From contig NZ_JAFQ01000004.1 in the NCBI RefSeq assembly GCF_000526215.1, positions 248,001 to 312,000 on the forward strand: a stretch of 64,000 nucleotides of DNA, written 5' to 3'. The DNA is from Nocardia sp. BMG51109 (GTDB lineage Bacteria > Actinomycetota > Actinomycetes > Mycobacteriales > Mycobacteriaceae). A program made the translations under genes and the position numbers. Within the stretch, counting starts at the first letter, position 1. Every line of letters starts with the position of its first letter. Shown one piece after another: positions 18,052 through 27,368 of this stretch. The notes under the pieces were generated by a model. That model saw only the letters and a list, made by a program, of their open reading frames with translations. It did no database searches and was not told the DNA's origin.

Positions 18052-19634
18052 GACAGGAATGCCTCCGTGAGTAGGGTCTCGCGGCTGCGGGTCCAGTTCA
18101 CCCCGTGCACCCGCTTGGACGCCGCGGCCTGCAGCAGCCGCGCGCCGATCTCGATGAGAAACAGCCCCTCCAGCAGCCGGTCGCTGACGTCCCGGTAGGC
18201 CGCGACCGCGCCGGGTCCGGTGCCATCGGCACGCCGCCAGGCGGCGTCGGCGGCCGCGACGTAGGCCGGGGATTCGTAGTTCGACGCGTTCTTGCGCGCG
18301 TTGAACGGATAGGCGCTGACGTTGAGCGTGGACGGCGTGTATTGCGCCCAGGAGTGGTCGGTCACCCACAGGCCCGGAAACTGGCCGCCGATCAGCTTTT
18401 TCACGAAGGTGGCGTCGTCGGTCGGGTCGAGCGTCACGTCGATGCCGATCTCGGCCAGGTTGGCCTGCACGATCTGCGCCGTCGCGGCGTAGACGGGGAG
18501 GGTGACGTTGTAGGTCAGCGGGATCTCCGGCGGCTTGCCGAGCTGCGCCATCAGCTCGCGCGCCCGGTCCGGGTTGCGCGCGAACCGCGTATTGCGCCCC
18601 TCGTCGTAGGCGGGAGAAGTCTTGGGCCACGGGACGTTCAGCGGGTAGCCGGCGCCGCGGAAGATCTCGGTGATGATGCGTTCCCGGTCGATCGCGTACG
18701 CGATCGCCTGCCGCAGCCGGACATCGGCAAGCGCCGGATTGCGCACGTTCACACCGACATACACCTGCAGTTCGGCGCCGTCGTAGGTGATGGACTTGAA
18801 TCCGGCTCGCTTGGCGAGGTTTTCGATATCGCGGGAGTTCAGCCCGTGTGCCAGCCCGACCTGGCCCGACCTCAGCGAGTTCAGCTGGGCCTGGCTGTCG
18901 GGGATGATCGACAGCTGCACGCCGTCCAGATACGGCCGATCGGGCACCCAGTACCGTTCGTTGCGCTCGAACACCAACCGGCTGTTGGGGATTCGCTCGG
19001 TCAGCCGGAACGGGCCGGTGCCGACGAACTCCTCGCCCACGGCCGCCCGGTCGAGGGTGTCGCGATCCAGCATCGGCGCGGTGTTGAGCAGGTCGAAGAT
19101 ATTGCCCAGCGGGTGCGCGAAGGTGAGCACGACGCGATGCGGTGCGCTGGTGTCGAAGCCGGTGACGGCCGCGGCCGTGCTCTTCAGCTGCGCGGTCCAC
19201 TTCGGGTCGGCGTAGGTGCGCAGCGAGAACTCGACATCGGCCGACGTGAACGGGCGTCCGCTGTGAAAGGTGACGTCGTCGCGCAGGTCCAGCGCGAGCG
19301 ACAGCCCGTCCAGCGCCAGGCTCCACGACTTCGCCAGCAGCGGTTGGGGTTCCAGCCGGTCGTGCGGGTAGCGGACCAGGGTCTCGTAGACCAGGCCGAC
19401 CAGCGCCGGCATCGTGGCGGTGTTGGTGAGCAGGTTGGCCGGGACGATATCCCACGGCGTGCCGACCTTCAGCGTTCCGCCGTGCACGGGCGTCGCGTCG
19501 TCGCCGGCCGCGTCGAGTTCGCGCACGGCCGACGTGCACGACGCCAGCGCACCGCCGCCGGCGACCGCGAGCGCGGCGGCTCCGGCGCCGCGCAGAAAGG
19601 TGCGCCGCCCCAGGGCTGCGGATGGTGAACTCAT
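18048..19634 (-). CDS. Tat-exported lipoprotein solute-binding protein of the importer
   Basis: A 528-residue family-5 extracellular solute-binding protein (DppA/OppA class). The N-terminus carries a twin-arginine motif RRTFLRGAG and a lipobox LASC, so it should be exported folded via Tat and lipid-anchored outside the membrane. The mature region shows the family blocks PALVGLVYETLVRY, FHSGRPFTSADVEFSL, GTGPFRLTE and RLRQAIAYAIDRERI. The ATG at 19634 is chosen for the signal peptide and a GAGG about 8 bases upstream; a longer frame upstream would hide the Tat signal. It is the first gene of the operon, divergent from a sulfatase 274 bp away. The ligand is unknown; peptides are only the family default. 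Confidence 0.9.
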   Translation of the reverse strand: MSSPSAALGRRTFLRGAGAAALAVAGGGALASCTSAVRELDAAGDDATPVHGGTLKVGTPWDIVPANLLTNTATMPALVGLVYETLVRYPHDRLEPQPLLAKSWSLALDGLSLALDLRDDVTFHSGRPFTSADVEFSLRTYADPKWTAQLKSTAAAVTGFDTSAPHRVVLTFAHPLGNIFDLLNTAPMLDRDTLDRAAVGEEFVGTGPFRLTERIPNSRLVFERNERYWVPDRPYLDGVQLSIIPDSQAQLNSLRSGQVGLAHGLNSRDIENLAKRAGFKSITYDGAELQVYVGVNVRNPALADVRLRQAIAYAIDRERIITEIFRGAGYPLNVPWPKTSPAYDEGRNTRFARNPDRARELMAQLGKPPEIPLTYNVTLPVYAATAQIVQANLAEIGIDVTLDPTDDATFVKKLIGGQFPGLWVTDHSWAQYTPSTLNVSAYPFNARKNASNYESPAYVAAADAAWRRADGTGPGAVAAYRDVSDRLLEGLFLIEIGARLLQAAASKRVHGVNWTRSRETLLTEAFLS

Positions 19635-19908
19635 ATCGGGATCCTCGGAATACGACCGTGTGCCGGTCGGCTGCGGTGCTCGCACGGCACCGGGGGCGAA
19701 GCGGATTCGGTGGGGCGCGCCGATGCCGGCGTCAGTCACATCCGAAACGGCAGCGGCACGACGGCTCGCCGGAACTGTCTCCGGGCGGCCGGGGTCGACT
19801 CGCGTGCATGGCGTTCACGCTAACCAGCCGGATGCGGCCGGGCACCGGTTGCGCGCACTCTGCGTCAAACTCTGGTGAACCGCCTCGGCGGGCGGTTTCG
19901 CTGGACCG

Positions 19909-22206
19909 ATGTCAGTGCCCGACCACGCCCGCGGCTACGAGAACTTCACCGGAACCGCCGGCCGCACCGCCGCCGATTCCACCCCGCGATGGACCTCTCC
20001 GCCGACCGCCCCCGCGCAGGCCCCGAACATCATCGTGGTCCTCGTCGACGACATGGGCTTCAGCGATATCGGGCCGTTCGGTTCGGAGATCGAGACACCG
20101 AACCTGGACCGCCTGGCCGAGCGCGGGATCCGGCTCACCAACTATCACACCACCCCGCTGTGCTCGCCGTCGCGGGCCGCGCTGCTCACCGGAATCAATG
20201 CGCACCGAGCGGGTTTCGGATTCGTCGCGAATGCCGATCCGGGCTATCCGGGGCTGCGCCTGGAGCTCGCCGAGGATGTGCTCACGCTGCCGGAGATCCT
20301 GCGGGAGAACGGCTATGCCACCTACGCGGTCGGCAAGTGGCATCTGGTACGCGACGCCACCATGAACCCTGCGGCACACCGTGGTTCGTGGCCGACACAG
20401 CGCGGTTTCGACCGCTACTACGGGTCGCTGGAGGGGTTCAACTCCTTCTTCTACCCGAATCAGATCGTTTCCGACAGCTCGGTAGTCGATGTCGAGTCCT
20501 ATCCCGACGACTACTACGTCACCGACGACCTGACCGACAGGGCGATGTCGTATCTGAAGGACCTGCGGGCGCACGACGCGACGAAACCGTTCTTCTTGTA
20601 TTTCGCCCACGTCGCCGTGCACGGCCCCCTGCAAGCGAAGCAGGTCGATCTGGACAAGTACCGGGGCCGCTACGCCGAGGGCTGGGACCGGCTGCGGCAC
20701 AGCCGTTTCGCCGCCCAGCTCGCGCAGGGCCTGTTCCCGGCCGGGACACGGCAGAAGCCGCGCAACACCGAGCCGGGATACGAGGCCCAGGAATGGGATT
20801 CGCTACCGGCCGACCAGCAGAGCCGTTTCGCCCGCTACATGGAGGTCTACGCGGCGATGGTCGACAACATCGACCAGAACCTGGGCCGGTTGCTCGATAC
20901 GGTGGACCTGCTGGGTGAACTCGACGACACCATCGTGGTGTTCACCTCCGACAACGGCGGCACCGCCGAGGGCGGTCCGATCGGAACCCGCAGCTACCTG
21001 GCGGAGTTCGCGCACGTCGACGATCCGGACTGGGTCGGCGACGTGCCGCACGACGAGGAGTTGATCGGCACCGCCCGGCTCGGCGTGCACTATCCGCGCG
21101 GCTGGGGCCAGGCGTCGAATACGCCGTTCCGGTTCTACAAGGGCCAGACCTTCGCCGGCGGCGTGCGAGTACCGTTCGTCGTTTCCTGGCCGAAGGGGTT
21201 GCCCGCCAACGAGATCCGCCGCGAGTACACCTACGTGACCGACCTCGCCCCGACCCTGCTGGAACTGGCGGGCCTGCACCGGCCCGGCGTGCGCAACGGG
21301 AAGCCCGCCAAGGACTTCGACGGCGTCTCGGCGGTGCCGGTACTCCGCGATCCGCGGGCCGGCTCCCGGCACCTCGAGCAGTACTCGGAGATGACCGGGC
21401 ACCGCGGCTTCTACCGCGACGGCTGGAAACTGCTGGCCCTGCACGAACCGGGCACGGATATCGACGACCCGCGCTGGCAGTTGTTCGACGTGCGGACCGA
21501 CCCGACCGAACTACACGACGTCGCGCAAGATTTTCCGGACAAGGTCGCCGAACTGGCCCGCGCCTGGGACGAGGCCGCCTGGCGCAACACCGTATTCCCG
21601 CTGCTCACCCGCGCGGATCTGGCACGGCGCAGGCCCGAGGAGGCCCGGTTGGCCGAGCCGGTGCGGTTACTACCCGGCACCCCGACCCTGGAGCGGTACC
21701 GATCCCAGCGGCTGATCGCCTATCGCGACTTCACCGTCACCGCCGAACTGGGCGGATATCGCTCCGGGGACGAGGGCGTGCTGGTGGCGCACGGCGACCC
21801 GCAGGGCGGCTACCTGCTGTATGTCGAGGACGGCCGAGTCGTGTTCGGGTACAACGGCTACGGCCGCTACGCCACCGCGACGGCCCCGCTCCCGGTGGGG
21901 GCGCGGGAGATCAGCATCACCGCGTCCGTAAGACCGCGGCTGCGCTGGGATTTCGCCCTCGGCATCGACGGCACGACGGCCGCGCGCCTGCCCGATCGGG
22001 TTCAGCTGGTCGGCATGTCGCCGTGGACGGGCATCTCCGTCGGCCTCGACGCCCGCGGACCGGTGGACTGGGACCTGCGTCAACGCCGCGGACCGTTCCG
22101 CTACACCGGCGACCTGCGCGCGGTCACCTACACCTCGGGAGAGCTGCGCGTCCCCGAGCGGACGGCCCGTGCCGTCGAGTCGGAGGCCGAACTCGTAGCC
22201 GAATAA
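19909..22206 (+). CDS. Formylglycine-type sulfatase with C-terminal extension
   Basis: A 765-residue sulfatase. The active-site signature CSPSRAALLTG places the cysteine at residue 85; it would be converted to formylglycine. Metal ligands are visible in VLVDDMGF (Asp47-Asp48) and TSDNGG, and VGKWHL supplies the conserved Lys and His. Residues about 580-765 form a beta-rich tail not needed for catalysis. No signal peptide is evident, so it is probably cytoplasmic, acting on imported sulfate esters. It is divergent from a Dpp-type importer, which might bring in the substrate (inference). A formylglycine-generating enzyme must be encoded elsewhere. Confidence 0.88.
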   Translation: MSVPDHARGYENFTGTAGRTAADSTPRWTSPPTAPAQAPNIIVVLVDDMGFSDIGPFGSEIETPNLDRLAERGIRLTNYHTTPLCSPSRAALLTGINAHRAGFGFVANADPGYPGLRLELAEDVLTLPEILRENGYATYAVGKWHLVRDATMNPAAHRGSWPTQRGFDRYYGSLEGFNSFFYPNQIVSDSSVVDVESYPDDYYVTDDLTDRAMSYLKDLRAHDATKPFFLYFAHVAVHGPLQAKQVDLDKYRGRYAEGWDRLRHSRFAAQLAQGLFPAGTRQKPRNTEPGYEAQEWDSLPADQQSRFARYMEVYAAMVDNIDQNLGRLLDTVDLLGELDDTIVVFTSDNGGTAEGGPIGTRSYLAEFAHVDDPDWVGDVPHDEELIGTARLGVHYPRGWGQASNTPFRFYKGQTFAGGVRVPFVVSWPKGLPANEIRREYTYVTDLAPTLLELAGLHRPGVRNGKPAKDFDGVSAVPVLRDPRAGSRHLEQYSEMTGHRGFYRDGWKLLALHEPGTDIDDPRWQLFDVRTDPTELHDVAQDFPDKVAELARAWDEAAWRNTVFPLLTRADLARRRPEEARLAEPVRLLPGTPTLERYRSQRLIAYRDFTVTAELGGYRSGDEGVLVAHGDPQGGYLLYVEDGRVVFGYNGYGRYATATAPLPVGAREISITASVRPRLRWDFALGIDGTTAARLPDRVQLVGMSPWTGISVGLDARGPVDWDLRQRRGPFRYTGDLRAVTYTSGELRVPERTARAVESEAELVAE

Positions 22207-22285
22207 CCGGGTCCCGTCGAAGACGGCACACCGATCGGACCGAAATCGGCCCCAACGGAGAGCGCATCGATGCAGGATAGGGATT

Positions 22286-22600
22286 GTGCAGCCGCATCGG
22301 CACGTTCCGTGGGTGGCCGCCGCGGGTGCCGCGACCGTGTGGACCGCCGTGGCGGCCTGCAGTGTTGCGATCGGCCTGTTCGCGGCCGCCGACACCCGCT
22401 GCGGATCCACCACGCCCCGAGTGGATATGGCCGGCGGCTGGTGGGTCATCGCCACCCTGGCCATCTGGACGCTGCCGTTCGCCCTGTGCGCGTTCGTGTT
22501 TCGCTCGCGCTGGGCGGTCCCCGCCGCCTGGGTGGCCGTCGTGGTCGACCTGGTCGTGGTCGCGGCGATGTTCGCCAACCCGATGCGTTTCTGCTGGTGA
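22286..22600 (+). CDS. Small membrane protein, unknown
   Basis: A 104-residue protein with three hydrophobic stretches (residues about 9-33, 50-71 and 78-98), likely membrane helices. Short, and without a family I recognise. The GTG at 22286 is the only good start, and an AGGG lies just upstream. It ends two bases before the converging gene at 22603. Coding is supported by the clean hydrophobic pattern. Confidence 0.6.
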   Translation: MQPHRHVPWVAAAGAATVWTAVAACSVAIGLFAAADTRCGSTTPRVDMAGGWWVIATLAIWTLPFALCAFVFRSRWAVPAAWVAVVVDLVVVAAMFANPMRFCW

Positions 22601-22602
22601 GG

Positions 22603-23040
22603 CTATCCGCGCAGGCCGTCGAGGATCTTGTCGATGCGCCGGGCGCGGGTCTGCGCTCGCTTGGCGTCGGAGACGGAGGCGGCGTGCTCGCGGCGGCGGG
22701 TGTAGGACAACCGGTCGAACTGCTCGCGCAGGCCCGCGGCGGTGAGGGCCGCGGCCAGGTCGTCGGGGACCGCCACCGTGCGTTCGGCGGTGTCCCGTTC
22801 CACGGTGACGCGCACCGTCTCACCGGGTTCCTTGCCGAGAGCCGCGCGGATCGCCTTCAGCAGCCCGATGCACGGGCCGTCGCCCATCGACACGATCGAC
22901 CCGACGTACTCGACGCCGTCGAAGGTGGCACGCACCGGGATCCGGCCACCGCCGCCGAGCGCCGCCACCACGCCGGCCGGCACCGGGACGTACGCGCCAC
23001 CACCGCGGGCCGCACGGATGGTGGCCTCGAATCGCTCCAT
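22603..23040 (-). CDS. DUF1905 / YdeI-like protein
   Basis: A 145-residue protein. The N-terminal half (ERFEATIRAARGGGAYVPVPAGVVAALG) is a DUF1905 beta-barrel fold. The C-terminal half carries the YdeI/OmpD-associated helix pair (FDRLSYTRRREHAASVSDAKRAQTRARRIDKILDGL). Homologues are linked to stress or peptide resistance, but the molecular role is unknown. The ATG at 23040 begins the conserved region. It is convergent with the small membrane protein and divergent from narG. Confidence 0.75.
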   Translation of the reverse strand: MERFEATIRAARGGGAYVPVPAGVVAALGGGGRIPVRATFDGVEYVGSIVSMGDGPCIGLLKAIRAALGKEPGETVRVTVERDTAERTVAVPDDLAAALTAAGLREQFDRLSYTRRREHAASVSDAKRAQTRARRIDKILDGLRG

Positions 23041-23469
23041 GATCCGCACCCTATCCGGACACCGGCGGGGGGTGGTGGAAATCCGGTGGCGACCGCCTGG
23101 CAAACGATTTACCACGCGGTAATTCGGGCGCCGTAGCCTGGGCGTCGCCGGTCGCGCCGTGGTGGGAAAATCGGCCCCTGCCACGGCTCCCGGATATGTA
23201 AACAAATGTAAAGTGCCCGAGAACCAGCCGTTTCCAAAGCATCACCCGACCGGCCCGGCACGACCCCCCGAAACCTCGGAAACCGGTATACGCCCAGGTC
23301 GCCTCCGAGCAGGTCGGGTCGCATCGCTACGGCACAGTGACCACCACGTTTCCCCGGCCTCACAGCTCACCGGCCCCCTCGGAGCGTTGTGAGAGAAGCG
23401 TTTTACGGCACCTCCCGACGTCCTTACTCTCGGAGCAGCAGCCCGGATTCTCAGCTCGAAGGGGGCGCT
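23041..23469. other. Regulatory gap upstream of narGHJI
   Basis: This 429-bp stretch has no gene and is AT-richer than its surroundings near 23195-23215. It holds a palindrome TTACC-n4-GGTAA at 23109-23122. ATGTAAA occurs twice, 10 bp apart, at 23196-23202 and 23206-23212. Two one-mismatch GlnR-like elements on the minus strand lie at 23230-23245 (GTGAT-n6-GAAAC) and 23348-23363 (GTGAG-n6-GAAAC). Any of these could control the nar operon; none is proven. Confidence 0.5.
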
Positions 23470-26400
23470 GTGGTTATTTCGCATACGAATGGACGAGCCG
23501 ACGGCTCGGGCGACGCGCTACTCCGGTTGGGCAAATATTTCCACCGCGGCGAGGTGGCCGACGACCTGCGAACGGTGCACAAGGTGGGCGGGCGCGACGC
23601 CGACGAGTTCTATCGCGACCGGTGGGCGCACGACAAGGTGGTGCGCTCCACGCACGGGGTGAACTGCACCGGATCCTGCTCGTGGAAGATCTACGTCAAG
23701 GACGGCGTGATCACCTGGGAGTCGCAGCAGACCGATTACCCGTCGGTCGGCTCGGAGAAGCCGGAGTACGAGCCGCGCGGCTGCCCGCGCGGCGCGTCGT
23801 TCTCCTGGTACACGTATTCGCCTGCGCGCGTGCGGTATCCGTATGTGCGCGGGGTGCTGCTGGAGATGTATCGAGAGGCCAAGGCGCGGCTGAAGGACCC
23901 GGTGATGGCGTGGGAGTCGCTGGTCGAGGATCCGGAGAAGGCGAAGCGGTACAAGGCCGCCCGCGGCAAGGGCGGATTCGTGCGCGCCGAGTGGTGGGAG
24001 GCCGCCGAGATCGCCGCGGCCGCGCACGTCCACACGATCAAGCGGTACGGACCGGACCGCGTGGCCGGGTTCTCGCCGATCCCGGCCATGTCGATGGTGT
24101 CGCATGCGGTGGGGGCGCGGTTCATCTCGATGCTGGGCGGGTCGATGCTGTCGTTCTACGACTGGTACGCCGATCTGCCGGTGGCCTCGCCGCAGGTGTT
24201 CGGCGACCAGACCGACGTACCGGAGTCCGCCGACTGGTTCGACGCCGGCTACCTGATCATGTGGGGCTCCAACGTGCCGGTGACGCGCACCCCGGACGCG
24301 CACTACATGACCGAGGCGCGCTACCGCGGGCAGAAGGTGGTCGTGGTCTCGCCGGACTACGCCGACAACACCAAGTTCGCCGACGAGTGGGTGCCGGCCC
24401 GGCCGGGAACCGATGCGGCGCTTGCCATGTCGATGGGGCACGTGGTGCTGAAGGAGTTCTTCGTCGACAAGTCCACGCCCCGTTTCCTCGACTACGTGCG
24501 GCAGTACACCGATCTGCCGTTCCTGATCACCCTCGACGAGCACGAGGGCTGGAACGCCGACGGCGAGTACCGCGGACATACCTGGGTGCCCGGAAAGTTC
24601 CTCACCGCCGCCGATCTCGCCGCGAGCGGGCTCGCGGAGTTCGGCTCCGAGGGCGCCGAGCACAAGACGGTGCTGCTGGACGCCGACGGAAATCCGGTGG
24701 TGCCGAACGGCACGCTGGGCCACCGCTTCTCCGAATCCGGCGCCGGGCACTGGAATCTGGACCTGGGGGACGTCGATCCCCTGCTGACGCTGCACGGCCG
24801 CACCAACGACGCTGCGGCCGTGCAGTTTCCCCGCTTCGACGGCAGCGAGGGCGGGGTGCTCACCCGCGGGGTACCGACCAGAATCGTTGCGGGCAAGCGG
24901 GTGACGACCGTGTTCGATCTGCTCCTCGCTCAGTACGGCGTGGCCCGTGACGGCCTGCCGGGCAACTGGCCGACCGGCTACGACGATCCCGACGGGCCCT
25001 ACACACCGGCCTGGCAGGAGGCCATCACCGGCGTCCCGGCCGTGCAGGCGGCGCGCATCGCCCGCGAGTTCGCCGACAACGCCGATCGGTCCGGCGGCCG
25101 CTCGATGATCCTGATGGGTGCCGGCACCAATCACTGGTTCCACTCCGATCAGATCTACCGGTCGTTCTTCACGCTGACGCTGCTGACCGGCTGTCAGGGC
25201 GTGAACGGCGGCGGCTGGGCACACTACGTCGGCCAGGAGAAGTGCCGACCCGTGACCGGCTGGGCGACACTGGCATTCGGCCTGGACTGGCAGCGGCCGC
25301 CGCGGCAGATGCAGGGCACGGTGTACTGGTACCTGGCCAACGATCAGTGGCGCTACGACCCGTTCACCGCCGAATCCTTCTCCTCCCCACTGGCATCGGG
25401 GCGGTTCGCCGGGCGCACCGCCGCCGACAACATCGCGCTGGCATCGCGGCTGGGCTGGATGCCGTCGTATCCGACCTTCGACCGCAATCCGCTGGACCTG
25501 GTCGACGAGGCCGAGGCCGCGGGCAAGACGCCGCAGGACCACGTGGTCGACGGGCTGAAGTCCGGCGACCTGCGGTTCGCGTGTGAGGATCCGGACGCGC
25601 CGGAGAACTTCCCGCGCTGCCTGACGGTGTGGCGGGCGAACCTGCTCGGCTCGTCCGGTAAGGGCAACGAGTACTTCCACAAGCATCTGCTCGGCGCCGA
25701 CTCCAACCTGCAGACGACCGACACCACCGGAATCCGGCCGCAGGAGCTGGAATGGCGCGACGAGGCGCCCAGCGGGAAGCTGGATCTGCTGCTGTCACTG
25801 GACTTCCGGATGACCTCGACCACGCTGTTCTCCGATATCGTGCTGCCGGCGGCGACCTGGTACGAGAAGCACGACCTGTCCTCGACGGATATGCACCCGT
25901 TCGTGCACGCCTTCTCCCCCGCCATCTCCCCACCGTGGGAGGCGAAGACCGATTTCGAGGCGTTCCACCGCATCGCGCGCGGATTCTCCTGGCTGGCCGA
26001 GAAGCACCTCGGTGTCCGCAAGGACCTCGTCGCGGTGGCGCTGCAACACGATTCCCCCGACGCGCTGGCCCAGCCCGGCGGCCGGGTGCTGGACTGGAAG
26101 GCCGGCGAGTGCGAGCCGATCCCCGGCCGGACCATGCCGAAACTCGTTGTGGTCGAGCGCGACTACCCGAAGCTCGCGGAGAAGATGGCCGCGCTCGGGC
26201 CGCTGGTCGAGTCGCTCGGCCTCACCACCAAGGGCGTCACCACCCACCCCGAGGCCGAGGTGAGCTATCTCGCCGGCGTCAACGGCACCGTGATTTCCGG
26301 TGCCGGACAGGGCCGTCCGTCGCTGGCCAAGGACATCCACGCGGCCGAGGCGATCCTGGCGCTGTCCGGCACCACCAACGGGCGGCTCGCGGTCGAGGGA

Positions 26401-27291
26401 TTCCAGGCCCTGGAACGCCGCACCGGAACGGAGCTGGCCGACCTGGCGGCCGAGCACGAGGGCAAGCGAATCACCTTCGCCGACACCCAGGCCCGGCCCG
26501 TTCCGGTGATCACCTCGCCGGAATGGTCCGGCTCCGAGACCGGCGGGCGCCGCTACTCGCCGTTCACCATCAACACCGAGCGGCTCAAGCCCTGGCACAC
26601 CCTCACCGGCCGCCAGCACTTCTACCTCGACCACGACTGGATGATCGAACTCGGCGAACAACTCCCGATCTTCCGGCCACCCCTCGATATGACCGCCCTG
26701 TTCCGGGAGCCCGGCGTCGGCGAGGTCGGCGAGCACGGCGTCACCGTGCGCTACCTGACCCCGCATTCGAAATGGTCGATCCACTCGGCCTACCAGGACA
26801 ACCTGCACATGCTCACGCTCTCCCGCGGCGGTCAGGCGATCTGGATGTCGGAGCTGGACGCCGCGAAAATCGGTGTGGCCGATAATGATTGGATCGAGGC
26901 GATCAACCGCAACGGTGTCGTCGTCGCCCGCGCAATCGTGAGCCACCGCATGCCCGAGGGCACCGTGTTCATGTACCACGCCCAGGACCGTGCCGTCGCC
27001 GTGCCCCGCATCGAGGGACCGAAGAACAACGGCGGCAGTACAAATGGGGCCTCCTCCGGCGGCGGTACAAATGGGACCTCCTCCGGCGGCGGTGCCAACG
27101 GCGACTCCTTCGTCGGCCGCGGTAAGCGCGGCGGTATCCACAATGCCCTGACCCGCATCATGATCAAGCCCTCGCATCTGATCGGCGGCTACGCCCAGCA
27201 GTCCTTCGCGATCAACTACCACGGCCCCACCGGCAACCAGCGTGACGAGGTCACCACCATCCGCAAACGCTCCCAGCACGTGGAGTACTGA
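23470..27291 (+). CDS. narG: Respiratory nitrate reductase alpha subunit
   Basis: A 1273-residue molybdo-bis-MGD catalytic subunit that reduces nitrate to nitrite on the cytoplasmic face. It has the FS0 iron-sulfur ligands HGVNCTGSCSWKI plus RGCPRGASFSW, the Mo-ligand region DWYADLPVASP, and WGSNVPVTRTPDAHY. It aligns throughout with M. tuberculosis NarG as I remember it. The GTG at 23470 is preferred because AAGGGGG lies just upstream; the frame extends further upstream without homology. Near the C-terminus there is a Gly/Ser/Asn/Thr linker encoded by 27-bp repeats where the mycobacterial protein has a short bridge. It is the first gene of narGHJI. Its cofactor would come from the MobA-MoeA fusion. 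Confidence 0.95.
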   Translation: MVISHTNGRADGSGDALLRLGKYFHRGEVADDLRTVHKVGGRDADEFYRDRWAHDKVVRSTHGVNCTGSCSWKIYVKDGVITWESQQTDYPSVGSEKPEYEPRGCPRGASFSWYTYSPARVRYPYVRGVLLEMYREAKARLKDPVMAWESLVEDPEKAKRYKAARGKGGFVRAEWWEAAEIAAAAHVHTIKRYGPDRVAGFSPIPAMSMVSHAVGARFISMLGGSMLSFYDWYADLPVASPQVFGDQTDVPESADWFDAGYLIMWGSNVPVTRTPDAHYMTEARYRGQKVVVVSPDYADNTKFADEWVPARPGTDAALAMSMGHVVLKEFFVDKSTPRFLDYVRQYTDLPFLITLDEHEGWNADGEYRGHTWVPGKFLTAADLAASGLAEFGSEGAEHKTVLLDADGNPVVPNGTLGHRFSESGAGHWNLDLGDVDPLLTLHGRTNDAAAVQFPRFDGSEGGVLTRGVPTRIVAGKRVTTVFDLLLAQYGVARDGLPGNWPTGYDDPDGPYTPAWQEAITGVPAVQAARIAREFADNADRSGGRSMILMGAGTNHWFHSDQIYRSFFTLTLLTGCQGVNGGGWAHYVGQEKCRPVTGWATLAFGLDWQRPPRQMQGTVYWYLANDQWRYDPFTAESFSSPLASGRFAGRTAADNIALASRLGWMPSYPTFDRNPLDLVDEAEAAGKTPQDHVVDGLKSGDLRFACEDPDAPENFPRCLTVWRANLLGSSGKGNEYFHKHLLGADSNLQTTDTTGIRPQELEWRDEAPSGKLDLLLSLDFRMTSTTLFSDIVLPAATWYEKHDLSSTDMHPFVHAFSPAISPPWEAKTDFEAFHRIARGFSWLAEKHLGVRKDLVAVALQHDSPDALAQPGGRVLDWKAGECEPIPGRTMPKLVVVERDYPKLAEKMAALGPLVESLGLTTKGVTTHPEAEVSYLAGVNGTVISGAGQGRPSLAKDIHAAEAILALSGTTNGRLAVEGFQALERRTGTELADLAAEHEGKRITFADTQARPVPVITSPEWSGSETGGRRYSPFTINTERLKPWHTLTGRQHFYLDHDWMIELGEQLPIFRPPLDMTALFREPGVGEVGEHGVTVRYLTPHSKWSIHSAYQDNLHMLTLSRGGQAIWMSELDAAKIGVADNDWIEAINRNGVVVARAIVSHRMPEGTVFMYHAQDRAVAVPRIEGPKNNGGSTNGASSGGGTNGTSSGGGANGDSFVGRGKRGGIHNALTRIMIKPSHLIGGYAQQSFAINYHGPTGNQRDEVTTIRKRSQHVEY
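27031..27108. repeat. 27-bp tandem repeats encoding a flexible linker in NarG
   Basis: Units at 27031-27057 and 27058-27084 differ at two or three positions; a shortened third unit runs 27085-27108. They encode GGSTNGASS, GGGTNGTSS and GGGANGDS. The insert is in frame, between the VPRIEG segment and the conserved GKRGGIHNALTRI block. Confidence 0.9.
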
Positions 27292-27292
27292 C

Positions 27293-27367
27293 ATGCCCCG
27301 CGCCGGAACGACCGGCAACGCCACCACCGTCCGGCGGCGGTACACGTCGTCACGGAAGGAGTACTGA
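27293..27367 (+). other. 24-codon mini-ORF, degenerate copy of the narG 3' end
   Basis: The narG-narH gap holds a short reading frame whose ATG follows the narG TGA by one base and whose own TGA lies one base before the narH ATG. Three colinear blocks match the narG end: ACCGGCAAC, a CACCACC-TCCG block, and an exact 14-mer GGAGTACTGACATG. Both frames end in Glu-Tyr-stop. It looks like a partial duplication that kept the stop-C-ATG junction, and may couple translation of narH to narG. Confidence 0.6.
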
Positions 27368-27368
27368 C

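Noticed and set aside
23389..23469. Upstream extension of narG
   Set aside because: No similarity to NarG N-termini and no ribosome site; GTG 23470 has a strong AAGGGGG site.
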